Shown here: in pieces, positions 8,637 to 15,408 of the stretch
Numbering within the stretch: position 1 is the stretch's first letter
How the letters are laid out: the number at the start of each line of letters is the position of its first letter
Assembly: GCF_015864575.1 (NCBI RefSeq)
Contig: NZ_JADYWW010000001.1
Span: 1,821,719 to 1,885,718 of the forward strand
Direction of reading: 5' to 3'
Length of the DNA: 64,000 nt
DNA from: Salinibacterium sp. SWN248
GTDB taxonomy: Bacteria; Actinomycetota; Actinomycetes; Actinomycetales; Microbacteriaceae
The notes under the pieces: model-generated
What the model was told of the DNA's origin: nothing
Database searches by the model: none
The model's input: the letters and a program-made list of their open reading frames with translations, nothing else
Program-made: the position numbers and the translations under genes

Positions 8637-9002
8637 TTAGGCGCCGATCTTCTGCTGGCCGCGACGGGCCCGCAAGAAGTCGAGACGCTCTTGGAGAAGT
8701 TCTTCCAATTCGGGGCGGGTGCGACGTTCGAGAAGCATGTCCCAGTGGCTACGGGGAACCTTCACGTCGACCTCATCAAGTTCTACCAGCTCGCCGTTGT
8801 CATCGAGGAGTGTTCCTTCGTGACCCGTCTTGGCGTCAAGCCACTGCTGGGGAACTTCGGCGTCAGACGAGAACATCACTTCAAACGTGGTGCCGTCGGC
8901 CGCCTTGTATACGCTCTTTTTCCGCGGGGAAAACTCGACACCCTCTTCGCTCTGTAAGCTCTGGGTACCAAGTCTCATGCCGCGCAAGCTGCGATCTGCC
9001 AT
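8637..9002 (-). CDS. rbpA: RNA polymerase-binding protein RbpA
   Basis: This 121-residue protein carries the RbpA hallmarks: M-A-D-R-S-L-R-G-M-R-L-G at the N-terminus, a central zinc-ribbon-like beta domain with the cysteines replaced, P-R-S-H-W-D-M-L at about residue 84, and the C-terminal sigma-interaction helix R-R-T-R-P-E-L-E-E-L-L-Q-E-R-L. RbpA binds principal sigma factors and stabilises the open promoter complex in actinobacteria. AAGGAGG lies 7 bases upstream of the ATG. A sigma-R/H-like promoter lies about 40 bases upstream. The stop abuts that of the convergent mannosyltransferase gene. Confidence 0.96.
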   Translation of the reverse strand: MADRSLRGMRLGTQSLQSEEGVEFSPRKKSVYKAADGTTFEVMFSSDAEVPQQWLDAKTGHEGTLLDDNGELVELDEVDVKVPRSHWDMLLERRTRPELEELLQERLDFLRARRGQQKIGA

Positions 9003-9041
9003 CGTGTGGCCTCCTTCAATTCGCGGTTTCTACAAGTAATA

Positions 9042-9067
9042 AACCCTCTTGCTGAACGTATGCTTCC
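9042..9067 (-). promoter_or_regulatory. Candidate sigma-R/SigH-type promoter of rbpA
   Basis: Read on the minus strand this is GGAAG, 18 bases, then GTT. It resembles the GGAAY-N18-20-GTT class used by the thiol-stress sigma factors SigR/SigH of actinobacteria, except for the fifth base. The GTT ends 39 bases before the rbpA ATG, leaving room for a short leader with its ribosome binding site. Streptomyces rbpA is a known SigR target, which makes the match more meaningful. Confidence 0.45.
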
Positions 9068-9146
9068 AAGGGCGCACTGTTCACAGCGACTTGTCAGCAT
9101 TTGCCAACATTTTCGCTGCCCAGAAGTGGAGTGTGCGCCGCCTTGA

Positions 9147-9929
9147 TCAGGCGCGCGATTTCACAACTTCGAGGGCGAGGTCTGCTCGATCGGTGACGAT
9201 TCCATCGACACCGAGGTCGAGCAGGTGACGCATTCGCTGCGGTTCATTGATAGTCCAGACGTGCATCTCGAGTCCGAGAGTGTGCACGCGGTCGATCATC
9301 CGCTGAGTGGTCACACGCAACCCTAGTGCCTTCTCGGGTACTTGGATGGCAACCAGTCCACTGAGCGCGCGGCGAACGGCGGGCGAAATTCCGGTCTTGG
9401 CGCTCAGCAGCGCCAAGATGAACCGTCGAGCGGATGCCGAACTTGCCACTCCTGGCAATTGTTCGACTGTGGCGGCACGGCGGGCCTCATCGAATGAGGT
9501 CACGAGCACTCGATCGATCGCGTGCATCTCGCGGATCGCGCGCGCGGTCGGCAGCACCGCGCCTTTGTTTTTGACGTCGACATTGAAGCGAGTCTCGGGA
9601 AAGGCATCGAGCGCCTCTCCCAACGAGCAGAAGCCTTGACCTTCGCCCAGATCAATTCGCCGCAACTCTGTCATCGTGAGCTGATCGACCATGATGTTCC
9701 GGCCGGCGACGCGAGTGAGACTCGGGTCGTGAGCGACCACCGCTACACCGTCGAGGCTGACGTGAACATCCGTCTCGATGTAGTGCGCACCCACCGCGAC
9801 AGCTTTCGCGAACGCGAGGAGCGTGTTCTCGGGTGCTTCCACCGCAAGCCCCCGGTGCGCGAGCACTCGGGGGCGAGCGGGGGAGAGGAACGACGAGTTG
9901 GCGCTAACGCGCGACTGGTCCTTTGCCAC
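9147..9929 (-). CDS. Glycerophosphodiester phosphodiesterase
   Basis: I start this 260-residue protein at GTG 9929, because AAGGA lies seven bases upstream; TTG 9947 is the longer alternative. The GDPD fold is marked by L-A-H-R-G with A-P-E-N-T (about residues 22-34), E-T-D-V-H-V-S-L-D-G (about 52) and V-V-A-H-D-P-S-L. Together these supply the catalytic histidines and metal-binding acids. It also has M-H-V-W-T-I-N near the C-terminus. It should hydrolyse glycerophosphodiesters to glycerol-3-phosphate and an alcohol, which glpK at 35735 could complement. No signal peptide, so cytoplasmic. It overlaps the end of the SPFH gene and was probably transcribed with it. Confidence 0.88.
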   Translation of the reverse strand: MAKDQSRVSANSSFLSPARPRVLAHRGLAVEAPENTLLAFAKAVAVGAHYIETDVHVSLDGVAVVAHDPSLTRVAGRNIMVDQLTMTELRRIDLGEGQGFCSLGEALDAFPETRFNVDVKNKGAVLPTARAIREMHAIDRVLVTSFDEARRAATVEQLPGVASSASARRFILALLSAKTGISPAVRRALSGLVAIQVPEKALGLRVTTQRMIDRVHTLGLEMHVWTINEPQRMRHLLDLGVDGIVTDRADLALEVVKSRA

Positions 9930-10818
9930 TAAAGAATCCTTCACCAATGCCCTTGAGCGCTTCCGTCAGTTCAGACGGGATAATCCACATCTTGTTGGAA
10001 TCACCTTCTGCAATCTTAGGCAGCGTCTGGAGGTACTGGTACGCCAGCAGCTTCGGGTCGGGGTCGCCCTCATGAATCGCGGCGAAGACTGTCTTAATCG
10101 CAGCAGCTTCACCATCAGCACGCAGCACAGCAGCTTTCGCTTCACCCTCCGCCTCAAGGATCGCTGCCTGGCGCGAACCCTCCGCTTCGAGAATCGCGGC
10201 CTGCTTGGTGCCCTCGGCGGTCAAGATCTGCGCCCGGCGGTCACGCTCGGCACGCATCTGCTTTTCCATCGAATCTTGGATTGAGAGGGGCGGGTCAATG
10301 GCCTTGAGCTCGACGCGTCCCACGCGAATGCCCCACTTGCCGGTCGCTTCGTCGAGGACCACGCGCAGTTGCGAATTGATGTTGTCGCGGCTCGTGAGGG
10401 CCTGTTCGAGGTTGAGGCCACCGACAACGTTTCGCAGCGTCGTGGTCGTCAACTGTTCAACGGCCCCGAGATAGTTGCCGATCTCGTAGGTCGCGGCACG
10501 GGCATCCGTTACTTGGAAGAAGACGACAGTGTCGATAGAGACGACGAGGTTGTCTTCGGTGATAACCGGCTGCGGCGGGAACGAGACGACCTGTTCACGC
10601 AAGTCGATGAGGGGCAGCATCCGGTCGATAAAAGGAACAAGGATATTGAGGCCGGGCAGCAAGGTCTTGCGGTACTTGCCGAGGCGTTCGACGACTCCGG
10701 CACGCGCCTGCGGAACAATGCGGATTGCACGGAACAACGTGACGATCACGAAGATCGCCAGAACGACGAGCAGAATAATCACAAAGATCTGGCCTACGAA
10801 GCCAGCGGGATCAGTCAC
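9904..10818 (-). CDS. SPFH/Band-7 membrane protein (stomatin/QmcA type)
   Basis: The 304-residue protein starts at GTG 10818. One membrane helix (about residues 9-30) is followed by an SPFH domain with R-A-G-V-V-E-R-L-G-K-Y and L-R-E-Q-V-V-S-F-P-P-Q-P-V-I-T-E-D-N. A coiled coil follows with near-repeats of A-I-L-E-A-E-G at about residues 210-240. Such proteins form oligomeric cages at the membrane and organise lipid domains or proteases. The upstream gene is NfeD-like, the standard partner, and the two overlap by GTGA. Residues after about 245 form the hydrophobic C-terminal region. Confidence 0.9.
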   Translation of the reverse strand: MTDPAGFVGQIFVIILLVVLAIFVIVTLFRAIRIVPQARAGVVERLGKYRKTLLPGLNILVPFIDRMLPLIDLREQVVSFPPQPVITEDNLVVSIDTVVFFQVTDARAATYEIGNYLGAVEQLTTTTLRNVVGGLNLEQALTSRDNINSQLRVVLDEATGKWGIRVGRVELKAIDPPLSIQDSMEKQMRAERDRRAQILTAEGTKQAAILEAEGSRQAAILEAEGEAKAAVLRADGEAAAIKTVFAAIHEGDPDPKLLAYQYLQTLPKIAEGDSNKMWIIPSELTEALKGIGEGFFSGKGPVAR

Positions 10819-11339
10819 TTTTCTTCCTTTCTCGGCGATTTTGTGGTCGCACGAGGTTGAGTGGAGCCGAGTTTGGCAGATTCAAGAATGACGACGGCCA
10901 TGGCACCTTCGATGGCCGTGACCGAAATTCGCTTGCCGACGGGAACCGCCGACGGTGGCGAGCTGTCTCCGATGCGGGCAGTCCAGGTTTCGCCATTGTC
11001 GAGTTTGACCTCGCCAATGCCATTGGCGAAGGGGCCTGTTACGCGACCGCCGAGATCATAGAGAGCGTCGACGTTGCTCTTTGCAGGGTCGGCTCCCTTT
11101 TCAAGATTCATCAGCAAAACCGGCCTGATGGTGAAGATGAGAAGGCCAGAGATCGCTGCGGCGAGAGCGATCTGGATGTACCACGGCCAGCCAAGAAGGT
11201 TGGAGCCGAGCCCACCGATGAGAGTGCCCGCGGAGATCATGAGGAATGTGAATTCGAGAGTCATGACTTCGATCACGATGAACAACACGACGAGGGCAAG
11301 CCAGAGAATCCAGAGGTACTGAGTCAGATCAATAAGCAT
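10815..11339 (-). CDS. NfeD-like membrane protein
   Basis: I start this 174-residue protein at ATG 11339 (MLIDLTQYLWILW), with GAAGGG about ten bases upstream; the frame is open further but has no better start. Three or four hydrophobic helices fill residues 5-80. A soluble OB-fold domain follows, containing G-R-V-T-G and G-E-V-K-L-D-N-G-E-T-W-T-A-R, which is typical of short NfeD proteins. NfeD proteins pair with SPFH proteins, and the next gene encodes one, with a 4-bp overlap. Membrane quality control or lipid-domain organisation is an inference from the pairing. Confidence 0.88.
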   Translation of the reverse strand: MLIDLTQYLWILWLALVVLFIVIEVMTLEFTFLMISAGTLIGGLGSNLLGWPWYIQIALAAAISGLLIFTIRPVLLMNLEKGADPAKSNVDALYDLGGRVTGPFANGIGEVKLDNGETWTARIGDSSPPSAVPVGKRISVTAIEGAMAVVILESAKLGSTQPRATTKSPRKEEK

Positions 11340-11441
11340 TGTTCCGGCGCCCTTCATCGTTGCGCAGTTCGACAAATCTTCAGTCCCGACGCTAGCACTT
11401 ACCTCACTGCACAGCACGGCATTGACCGCTAAAGTCGTAGG

Positions 11442-12218
11442 GTGAACAGCGATAATTCGAATCCTCTGGCAGCCCACTCGCTCGATGGCGCTCGCGCGCT
11501 CATCACTGGTTCTTCGCGGGGGATTGGCGCCGATACGGCCGCCTACTTCGCCGAAGCGGGCGCCCGCGTTGCCGTGAACTACCGCAACAAAGAGGCTCGC
11601 GCCCTCAAGCTTGTCGCTCAGCTCAACGAGACTGACGGTTCGGCGATTGCCATTGGCGCCGACCTCACTGACCCCGAGACTGTTTCTGCCCTGTTCGAGA
11701 CGGTGAAGACTGAGTTCGGCGGGCTCGAGATTCTGGTGCTCAATGCCTCCGGCGGCATGGAGGGTGGCATGGCTGAGGACTACGCCATGCAGCTCAACCG
11801 CGACGCTCAAGTCAATTTCTTGAAGACCATGATGCCGCTGCTGCACGAAGGTTCACGCGTTGTCTTCGTCACTAGCCACCAGGCGCACTTCATCCGCACC
11901 GTTGAGACGATGCCCGAATACGTTCCGGTCGCGCTCAGCAAGCGAGCCGGCGAGGATGCCCTACGCGAATTGATCCCTGAGCTTGAGGCTAAGGGCATCG
12001 GCTTTGTCGTCGTCTCGGGCGACATGATAGAGGGAACGATCACCGCGACGCTGCTGCAGCGCGCCAACCCTGGAGCGATCGAGGCTCGCAAAGAGGCTGC
12101 TGGCCGCCTGTACAACGTGAGCGAGTTCGCCGCCGAGGTTGCTTCTGCTGCCGTTGAGCCTGTGCCCGAGAACAACACTCGCTACGTCGGCGACGTCTCA
12201 GACTTTCTGAACAAGTAG
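11442..12218 (+). CDS. SDR-family protein lacking the catalytic tyrosine
   Basis: The 258-residue protein starts at GTG 11442. The NAD(P)-binding motif T-G-S-S-R-G-I-G (about residues 21-28) and L-N-A-S-G-G in place of N-N-A-G are present. The catalytic Tyr-x-x-x-Lys is not: the lysine of V-A-L-S-K is preceded four residues earlier by valine, and the nearest tyrosine is seven residues before it. The fold is thus SDR, but normal hydride-transfer chemistry is doubtful; it may be a binding or regulatory protein. A Nudix gene starts 10 bases downstream, so an operon with the next two genes is likely. Confidence 0.8.
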   Translation: MNSDNSNPLAAHSLDGARALITGSSRGIGADTAAYFAEAGARVAVNYRNKEARALKLVAQLNETDGSAIAIGADLTDPETVSALFETVKTEFGGLEILVLNASGGMEGGMAEDYAMQLNRDAQVNFLKTMMPLLHEGSRVVFVTSHQAHFIRTVETMPEYVPVALSKRAGEDALRELIPELEAKGIGFVVVSGDMIEGTITATLLQRANPGAIEARKEAAGRLYNVSEFAAEVASAAVEPVPENNTRYVGDVSDFLNK

Positions 12219-12228
12219 CGACCCGCGG

Positions 12229-12684
12229 ATGCCGGTGAACCGAACTACCAGCCGTGTGCTGTTGTTCGACCGCGAGCAGCGCTTCTTGCTTTTTCTGACG
12301 AAAGCGCCGGATACAAGCGGTGTCGCGCGCTGGCTGACGCCGGGTGGCGGCGTGGACCCGGGGGAGTCACACCACCAAGCGGCACTACGCGAACTTGAAG
12401 AAGAAACCGGACTTGTTATCGAGGATCTCGGTGCTCCCGTGTGGGCGCACGACTTCGTGGTGGAGTGGGATGCCGCTGATCATGACACCGGTCACGCCGA
12501 GTTCTACCTCGCTCACACGGATGCCTTCGAGCCGTCGCAAGAACAATGGACAGCCGACGAACGCGTCGACGTGTTGGCGCACCGATGGTGGACCATCGAT
12601 GAGTTGGCCGCCACATCCGATCGTTATGAGCCCGCCGAGCTTGTCGGCGTCATTCGAACGCACCTTCAGGAGATGAACCGATGA
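12229..12684 (+). CDS. Nudix hydrolase
   Basis: This 151-residue protein has a full Nudix box at about residues 40-62: G-G-V-D-P-G-E followed by R-E-L-E-E-E-T-G-L, matching G-x5-E-x7-R-E-x2-E-E-x-G. The glutamates of R-E-x-x-E-E bind the metal that activates water. Nudix enzymes cleave a nucleoside diphosphate linked to another moiety; the substrate cannot be read here. The C-terminal W-W-T-I-D-E-L is typical of the fold. It overlaps the next gene by ATGA and follows the atypical SDR by 10 bases. Confidence 0.9.
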   Translation: MPVNRTTSRVLLFDREQRFLLFLTKAPDTSGVARWLTPGGGVDPGESHHQAALRELEEETGLVIEDLGAPVWAHDFVVEWDAADHDTGHAEFYLAHTDAFEPSQEQWTADERVDVLAHRWWTIDELAATSDRYEPAELVGVIRTHLQEMNR

Positions 12685-13166
12685 GTCGTCCACTACCGCA
12701 CTACTCGGTGCCCGATGTCGAGTACTTGAATGAAATTGAGTTCGACACCATCACCAATGATGATGCTGTCGCGCTGGGGCTGATTGCCGTACAGGTAATT
12801 CAGGAATGGGATCTCAATCTCGCAGTTGAAATCGTTCTCCACGGTGACGTTGTCTTCAAGGCGAAGCTGAAGTCGACAAACGCAGACAACGACCCCTGGC
12901 TGGCGGGAAAAGCTGCAGTTGTGAACCATTTCGGCGAAGCGTCGCTCGTGGTCAAGCTGCGCCACCTCGCTGCCGGTACGCCGTTTGATGAACGAACGGA
13001 TGTCGACCACGACAGGTACAAGGCTCACGGTGGATCGATTCCGCTGTGGGTCGACGGCGCCATCATCGGCACAATGACCATGTCGGGGGAGCCGGACGCT
13101 ATCGATCACGAAGCCGCTGCTGAGGCGCTGGCGAGGTTCGTCAGCAGCCGTAATCCGAGTTTTTAG
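12681..13166 (+). CDS. UPF0303/GlcG-HbpS-like protein
   Basis: This 161-residue cytoplasmic protein starts at ATG 12681, overlapping the Nudix stop. It shows G-L-I-A-V-Q-V-I-Q-E-W-D-L-N near residue 35, K-A-A-V-V-N-H-F near residue 76 and G-G-S-I-P-L-W-V-D-G near residue 115. This is the pattern of UPF0303 proteins, a branch of the GlcG/HbpS (heme-degrading-like) fold. Members of the wider family bind heme or small cofactors, but the role of this branch is unsettled. It is last in an apparent SDR-Nudix-UPF0303 operon. Confidence 0.8.
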   Translation: MSRPLPHYSVPDVEYLNEIEFDTITNDDAVALGLIAVQVIQEWDLNLAVEIVLHGDVVFKAKLKSTNADNDPWLAGKAAVVNHFGEASLVVKLRHLAAGTPFDERTDVDHDRYKAHGGSIPLWVDGAIIGTMTMSGEPDAIDHEAAAEALARFVSSRNPSF

Positions 13167-13220
13167 TGTGGTGCTGCAGTGAGCACGGGTAGAACTTCAC
13201 GTCCCCAAACCGGAGCTTAG

Positions 13221-13250
13221 TTGACAGACTCTCATGTTTTTTGATAGCCT
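13221..13250 (+). promoter_or_regulatory. Sigma-A-type promoter for the lipoprotein at 13325
   Basis: TTGACA (13221-13226) is a perfect -35 hexamer. It is followed after 18 bases by TAGCCT (13245-13250), which keeps the TA...T of the -10 consensus. The lipoprotein ATG lies 75 bases downstream, so a leader of about 65 nt is predicted. Confidence 0.5.
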
Positions 13251-13324
13251 GTCTATGCGGCTCAAGCGTGAGCCTTCGACGCCAGCGCGAGGTGCAATCA
13301 CGAGTGATTAAGCGGGGGAGCGCC

Positions 13325-13804
13325 ATGAGCGCGGTACGCAGCGGGCTGTACATTGTTGCTGCTGCGGCCGTTATGGCGATGCTGACCGGGTGCACCGGCG
13401 CCTCAGAGGCAGACGTCGAAGTGAGAGTTCACGCGCCGGACCGCACAAACACGGCCAGTGATTCCGTTATGTCAGAAACTCCAGAATTGATGGCGTTCGA
13501 CACCGGGGGCGAAGTTGTCCTAGCGACGAGCACTAATGCCGGCGGCTCTATCGATGTGTCGCCATTCGCCCCCACAACAGGACGAATCGCAGTGTATTCA
13601 GATTGTGTTGGTCTTGGCCGCATGACAGCTTCGCTCGGTGACGTCGCACAGCCTTCTCACGACTGTCGCGAAAATTCAGATGACGCAGTCCACCTGGACG
13701 AGATGGACATCGATCCCAGCGGCAGCTATTCAATCGCAGTGACGACCGACAACCAGCAGCCCTGGACTGTGACGGTCGTTGCGTTGCCGCCGTTGCAGCC
13801 CTGA
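13325..13804 (+). CDS. Hypothetical lipoprotein
   Basis: I start this 159-residue protein at ATG 13325, preceded by GGGGGAG. Residues 1-24 are a lipoprotein signal peptide with the lipobox L-T-G-C, so the mature N-terminus is the lipid-modified Cys near 24. The rest is acidic and polar, with one Cys pair that could form a disulfide (Y-S-D-C-V-G and S-H-D-C-R). It ends in a beta-rich segment. I do not recognise the family. A sigma-A-type promoter precedes it and it stands alone, so it is probably a single-gene unit. Confidence 0.75.
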   Translation: MSAVRSGLYIVAAAAVMAMLTGCTGASEADVEVRVHAPDRTNTASDSVMSETPELMAFDTGGEVVLATSTNAGGSIDVSPFAPTTGRIAVYSDCVGLGRMTASLGDVAQPSHDCRENSDDAVHLDEMDIDPSGSYSIAVTTDNQQPWTVTVVALPPLQP

Positions 13805-13841
13805 CCCCTGCCGCCCCTCTCCGGGACGTATTCAGTATCCG

Positions 13842-13855
13842 ATAATGCACATTAT
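13842..13855. promoter_or_regulatory. Short palindrome ATAATG-CA-CATTAT
   Basis: Two perfect 6-base inverted arms are separated by CA. The site is 71 bases upstream of the 45-residue membrane peptide at 13927 and 37 bases after the lipoprotein stop. Its AT-rich symmetry suits a repressor operator, but no cognate regulator is adjacent. Confidence 0.3.
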
Positions 13856-13926
13856 GTCAGCTTAGAGAGATTTCAACACTCTCCAACGTTCAGCCGACCG
13901 GCTGGCAACGAACAAAGGATTCCGGA

Positions 13927-14064
13927 ATGGATTTCGTTTTCACCGTCGTCGCCGTCGTCCTTCTGTTTTATGTGCTGCACCGAGTCGTTCGCAGCGCCGT
14001 GCGTGATGGCATCCTCTTGGCTGACGAGGAACGCCAGTCAGTCGATCACCAGAAACCTGAATAA
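13927..14064 (+). CDS. 45-residue single-pass membrane peptide
   Basis: A short gene from ATG 13927 to TAA 14062-14064, preceded by AAAGGA with 7-base spacing. It has a hydrophobic helix (F-V-F-T-V-V-A-V-V-L-L-F-Y-V-L, about residues 3-17). A short basic stretch (H-R-V-V-R) and a charged tail of about 25 residues follow. That predicts a single membrane span with a cytoplasmic C-terminus. No family recognised. The start signal and clean hydrophobic/charged layout support a real gene. A palindrome at 13842 may control it. Confidence 0.55.
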   Translation: MDFVFTVVAVVLLFYVLHRVVRSAVRDGILLADEERQSVDHQKPE

Positions 14065-14139
14065 ATCTCTATCAAGATCTTGGTTCGAGAACAAAGAAAG
14101 GGAGCAGGCAGCCCGATCGGCCGCCCACTCCCCTGCGCC

Positions 14140-14158
14140 CTCGTCAGATAACGACGAG
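14140..14158. terminator. Weak hairpin between convergent genes
   Basis: CTCGTC, a 7-base loop, then GACGAG. It lies between the small membrane peptide (+) and the SDR gene (-). There is no T-run, so terminator function is tentative. Confidence 0.25.
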
Positions 14159-14165
14159 AGGTGAC

Positions 14166-14948
14166 CTAGTACTTGTAGGACTGCCCGCCATCGATCGGCA
14201 GAACGGTTGCGTTGACGTAGCTGGCGTCATCGCTCAGCAGGAATGCCACAACGGCCGCGATCTCAGGTGCTTCGCCAAAGCGCTTGGTCGGGTTTCCCTG
14301 AATGAACTGCTCGGCAGCGCCACGGGGGTTTTCGGCATCAAGCTGCTTCATCGAGTTTTCGACCATCGGCGTCCAGATGGCGCCTGGTGCGATCGCGTTG
14401 ATTCGGATGCCGTACTCAGCATATTCAATACCCGAGTTGCGAGTGAGACCCACGACGCCATGCTTGGCTGCTGCATAGCCGGACTGGTTTCCGATCCCGC
14501 GGATGCCGCCAACGCTCGCCGTGTTCACGACCATGCCGGAACCCTGCTCGCGCATGATCTTGAGAACCTTCTCGAGGCCCAAGAACACACCGCGCAGGTT
14601 AATGGCGACGACCTTGTCGAACTCTTCTGCGGAGAAATTTTCAGTGAGATTCTGCTTGCCTTCGATGCCGGCGTTATTGAAGAAGCCATCGATGCGACCG
14701 AAGCGTTCTACGGTCTCCGCGACGTAACGATCAACATCCGACTCTTTGGACACATCAGCAACGACGGTGAGAACTTCGGCGTCGGGCGCGGTCTCAGCGA
14801 TCGCGGTGACGGAGTCGGCCAAGCCGCTTTCGGATACATCGACGAGAGCGAGTTTGGCGCCCTCCCCCGCTAGTCGCACTGCGGCCGCCCGGCCGAGGCC
14901 TGACCCTCCGCCGGTGATGAGAACTACGCGGTCTGTGAAGCGATTCAT
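14166..14948 (-). CDS. SDR-family NAD(P)-dependent oxidoreductase
   Basis: This is a 260-residue classical short-chain dehydrogenase. It has T-G-G-G-S-G-L-G at residues 11-18, D-V at 37-38 (Asp suggests NAD rather than NADP preference), N-N-A-G near 92, a catalytic Ser in T-A-S-V, Y-A-A-A-K near 158-162, and the C-terminal I-D-G-G. All catalytic residues are intact, unlike the SDR at 11442. The substrate cannot be read; a 3-oxoacyl or sugar/cyclic alcohol role is possible. It stands alone, and a near-palindrome about 115 bases upstream could be its operator. Confidence 0.9.
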   Translation of the reverse strand: MNRFTDRVVLITGGGSGLGRAAAVRLAGEGAKLALVDVSESGLADSVTAIAETAPDAEVLTVVADVSKESDVDRYVAETVERFGRIDGFFNNAGIEGKQNLTENFSAEEFDKVVAINLRGVFLGLEKVLKIMREQGSGMVVNTASVGGIRGIGNQSGYAAAKHGVVGLTRNSGIEYAEYGIRINAIAPGAIWTPMVENSMKQLDAENPRGAAEQFIQGNPTKRFGEAPEIAAVVAFLLSDDASYVNATVLPIDGGQSYKY

Positions 14949-15061
14949 GAGTAACCTTTCGAGTGGTTGTCTGAGCCACCGCCACGCTGAGCGACGCTAG
15001 TTGGGCAAACTTTTCCGCACGATGCACCACTCGGGCTCGGTAGGTCGTGGCGGTGGATCGC

Positions 15062-15075
15062 ACTTGTATATAAGT
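15062..15075. promoter_or_regulatory. Near-palindrome upstream of the SDR gene
   Basis: ACTTGTATATAAGT is symmetric except for one base pair. It lies about 115 bases upstream of the minus-strand SDR start at 14948, in otherwise non-coding DNA. The TATA core could double as a -10 region. Function is inferred from symmetry and position only. Confidence 0.3.
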
Positions 15076-15125
15076 TTGACCATAGAACGCGCGTCTGGAC
15101 GTCGCCTCAATGTTGAATGCACGAA

Positions 15126-15153
15126 AGAGGCGCCGCCCAGTGGTGACGCCTCT
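15126..15153 (-). terminator. Terminator hairpin of a lost minus-strand gene
   Basis: AGAGGCG and CGCCTCT form a perfect 7-bp outer stem. The loop between them contains a second 4-bp stem (CGCC/GGTG with one wobble). On the minus strand it is followed by TTTCGTG. It sits 17 bases after the stop of the surface-protein remnant at 15170, where a terminator for that gene would be expected. Confidence 0.5.
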
Positions 15154-15169
15154 CCCCATTCAGAAGCTG

Positions 15170-15331
15170 TTAGTCGAGTACCAGCTCACGACGGTGGATC
15201 AAGACCAGCGCCAGACCTGAGAGCATGAGCATGAGCGTCAACTGGATAGCCAGCGCCATTGACGAGCCGGTGAACGCGAATCGACGCGAAAGTGCGCAAT
15301 CAATAGCCCCGACGGGCGTCCCATGAAGCCG
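15170..15331 (-). pseudogene. Orphan C-terminus of a cell-surface anchored protein
   Basis: On the minus strand an open frame runs from just after a stop at 15332-15334 to TAA at 15170-15172. It has no start codon or binding site suited to a full gene. It encodes F-A-F-T-G-S-S, then a hydrophobic helix of about 22 residues rich in L, A and M, then H-R-R-E-L-V-L-D. The order x-x-T-G, hydrophobic span, basic tail is that of a sortase-type or related C-terminal anchor. A terminator-like hairpin follows at once. I infer that a larger surface-protein gene was lost, leaving its 3' end. The rest of 14949-15408 shows no gene. Confidence 0.45.
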
Positions 15332-15408
15332 TCATAGAACTATCCGCTAGTATCAGCGGCGCTCGCGATCACCACCCGCGCGGCCAGATTCTTCTAGGGG
15401 CATGTGCC

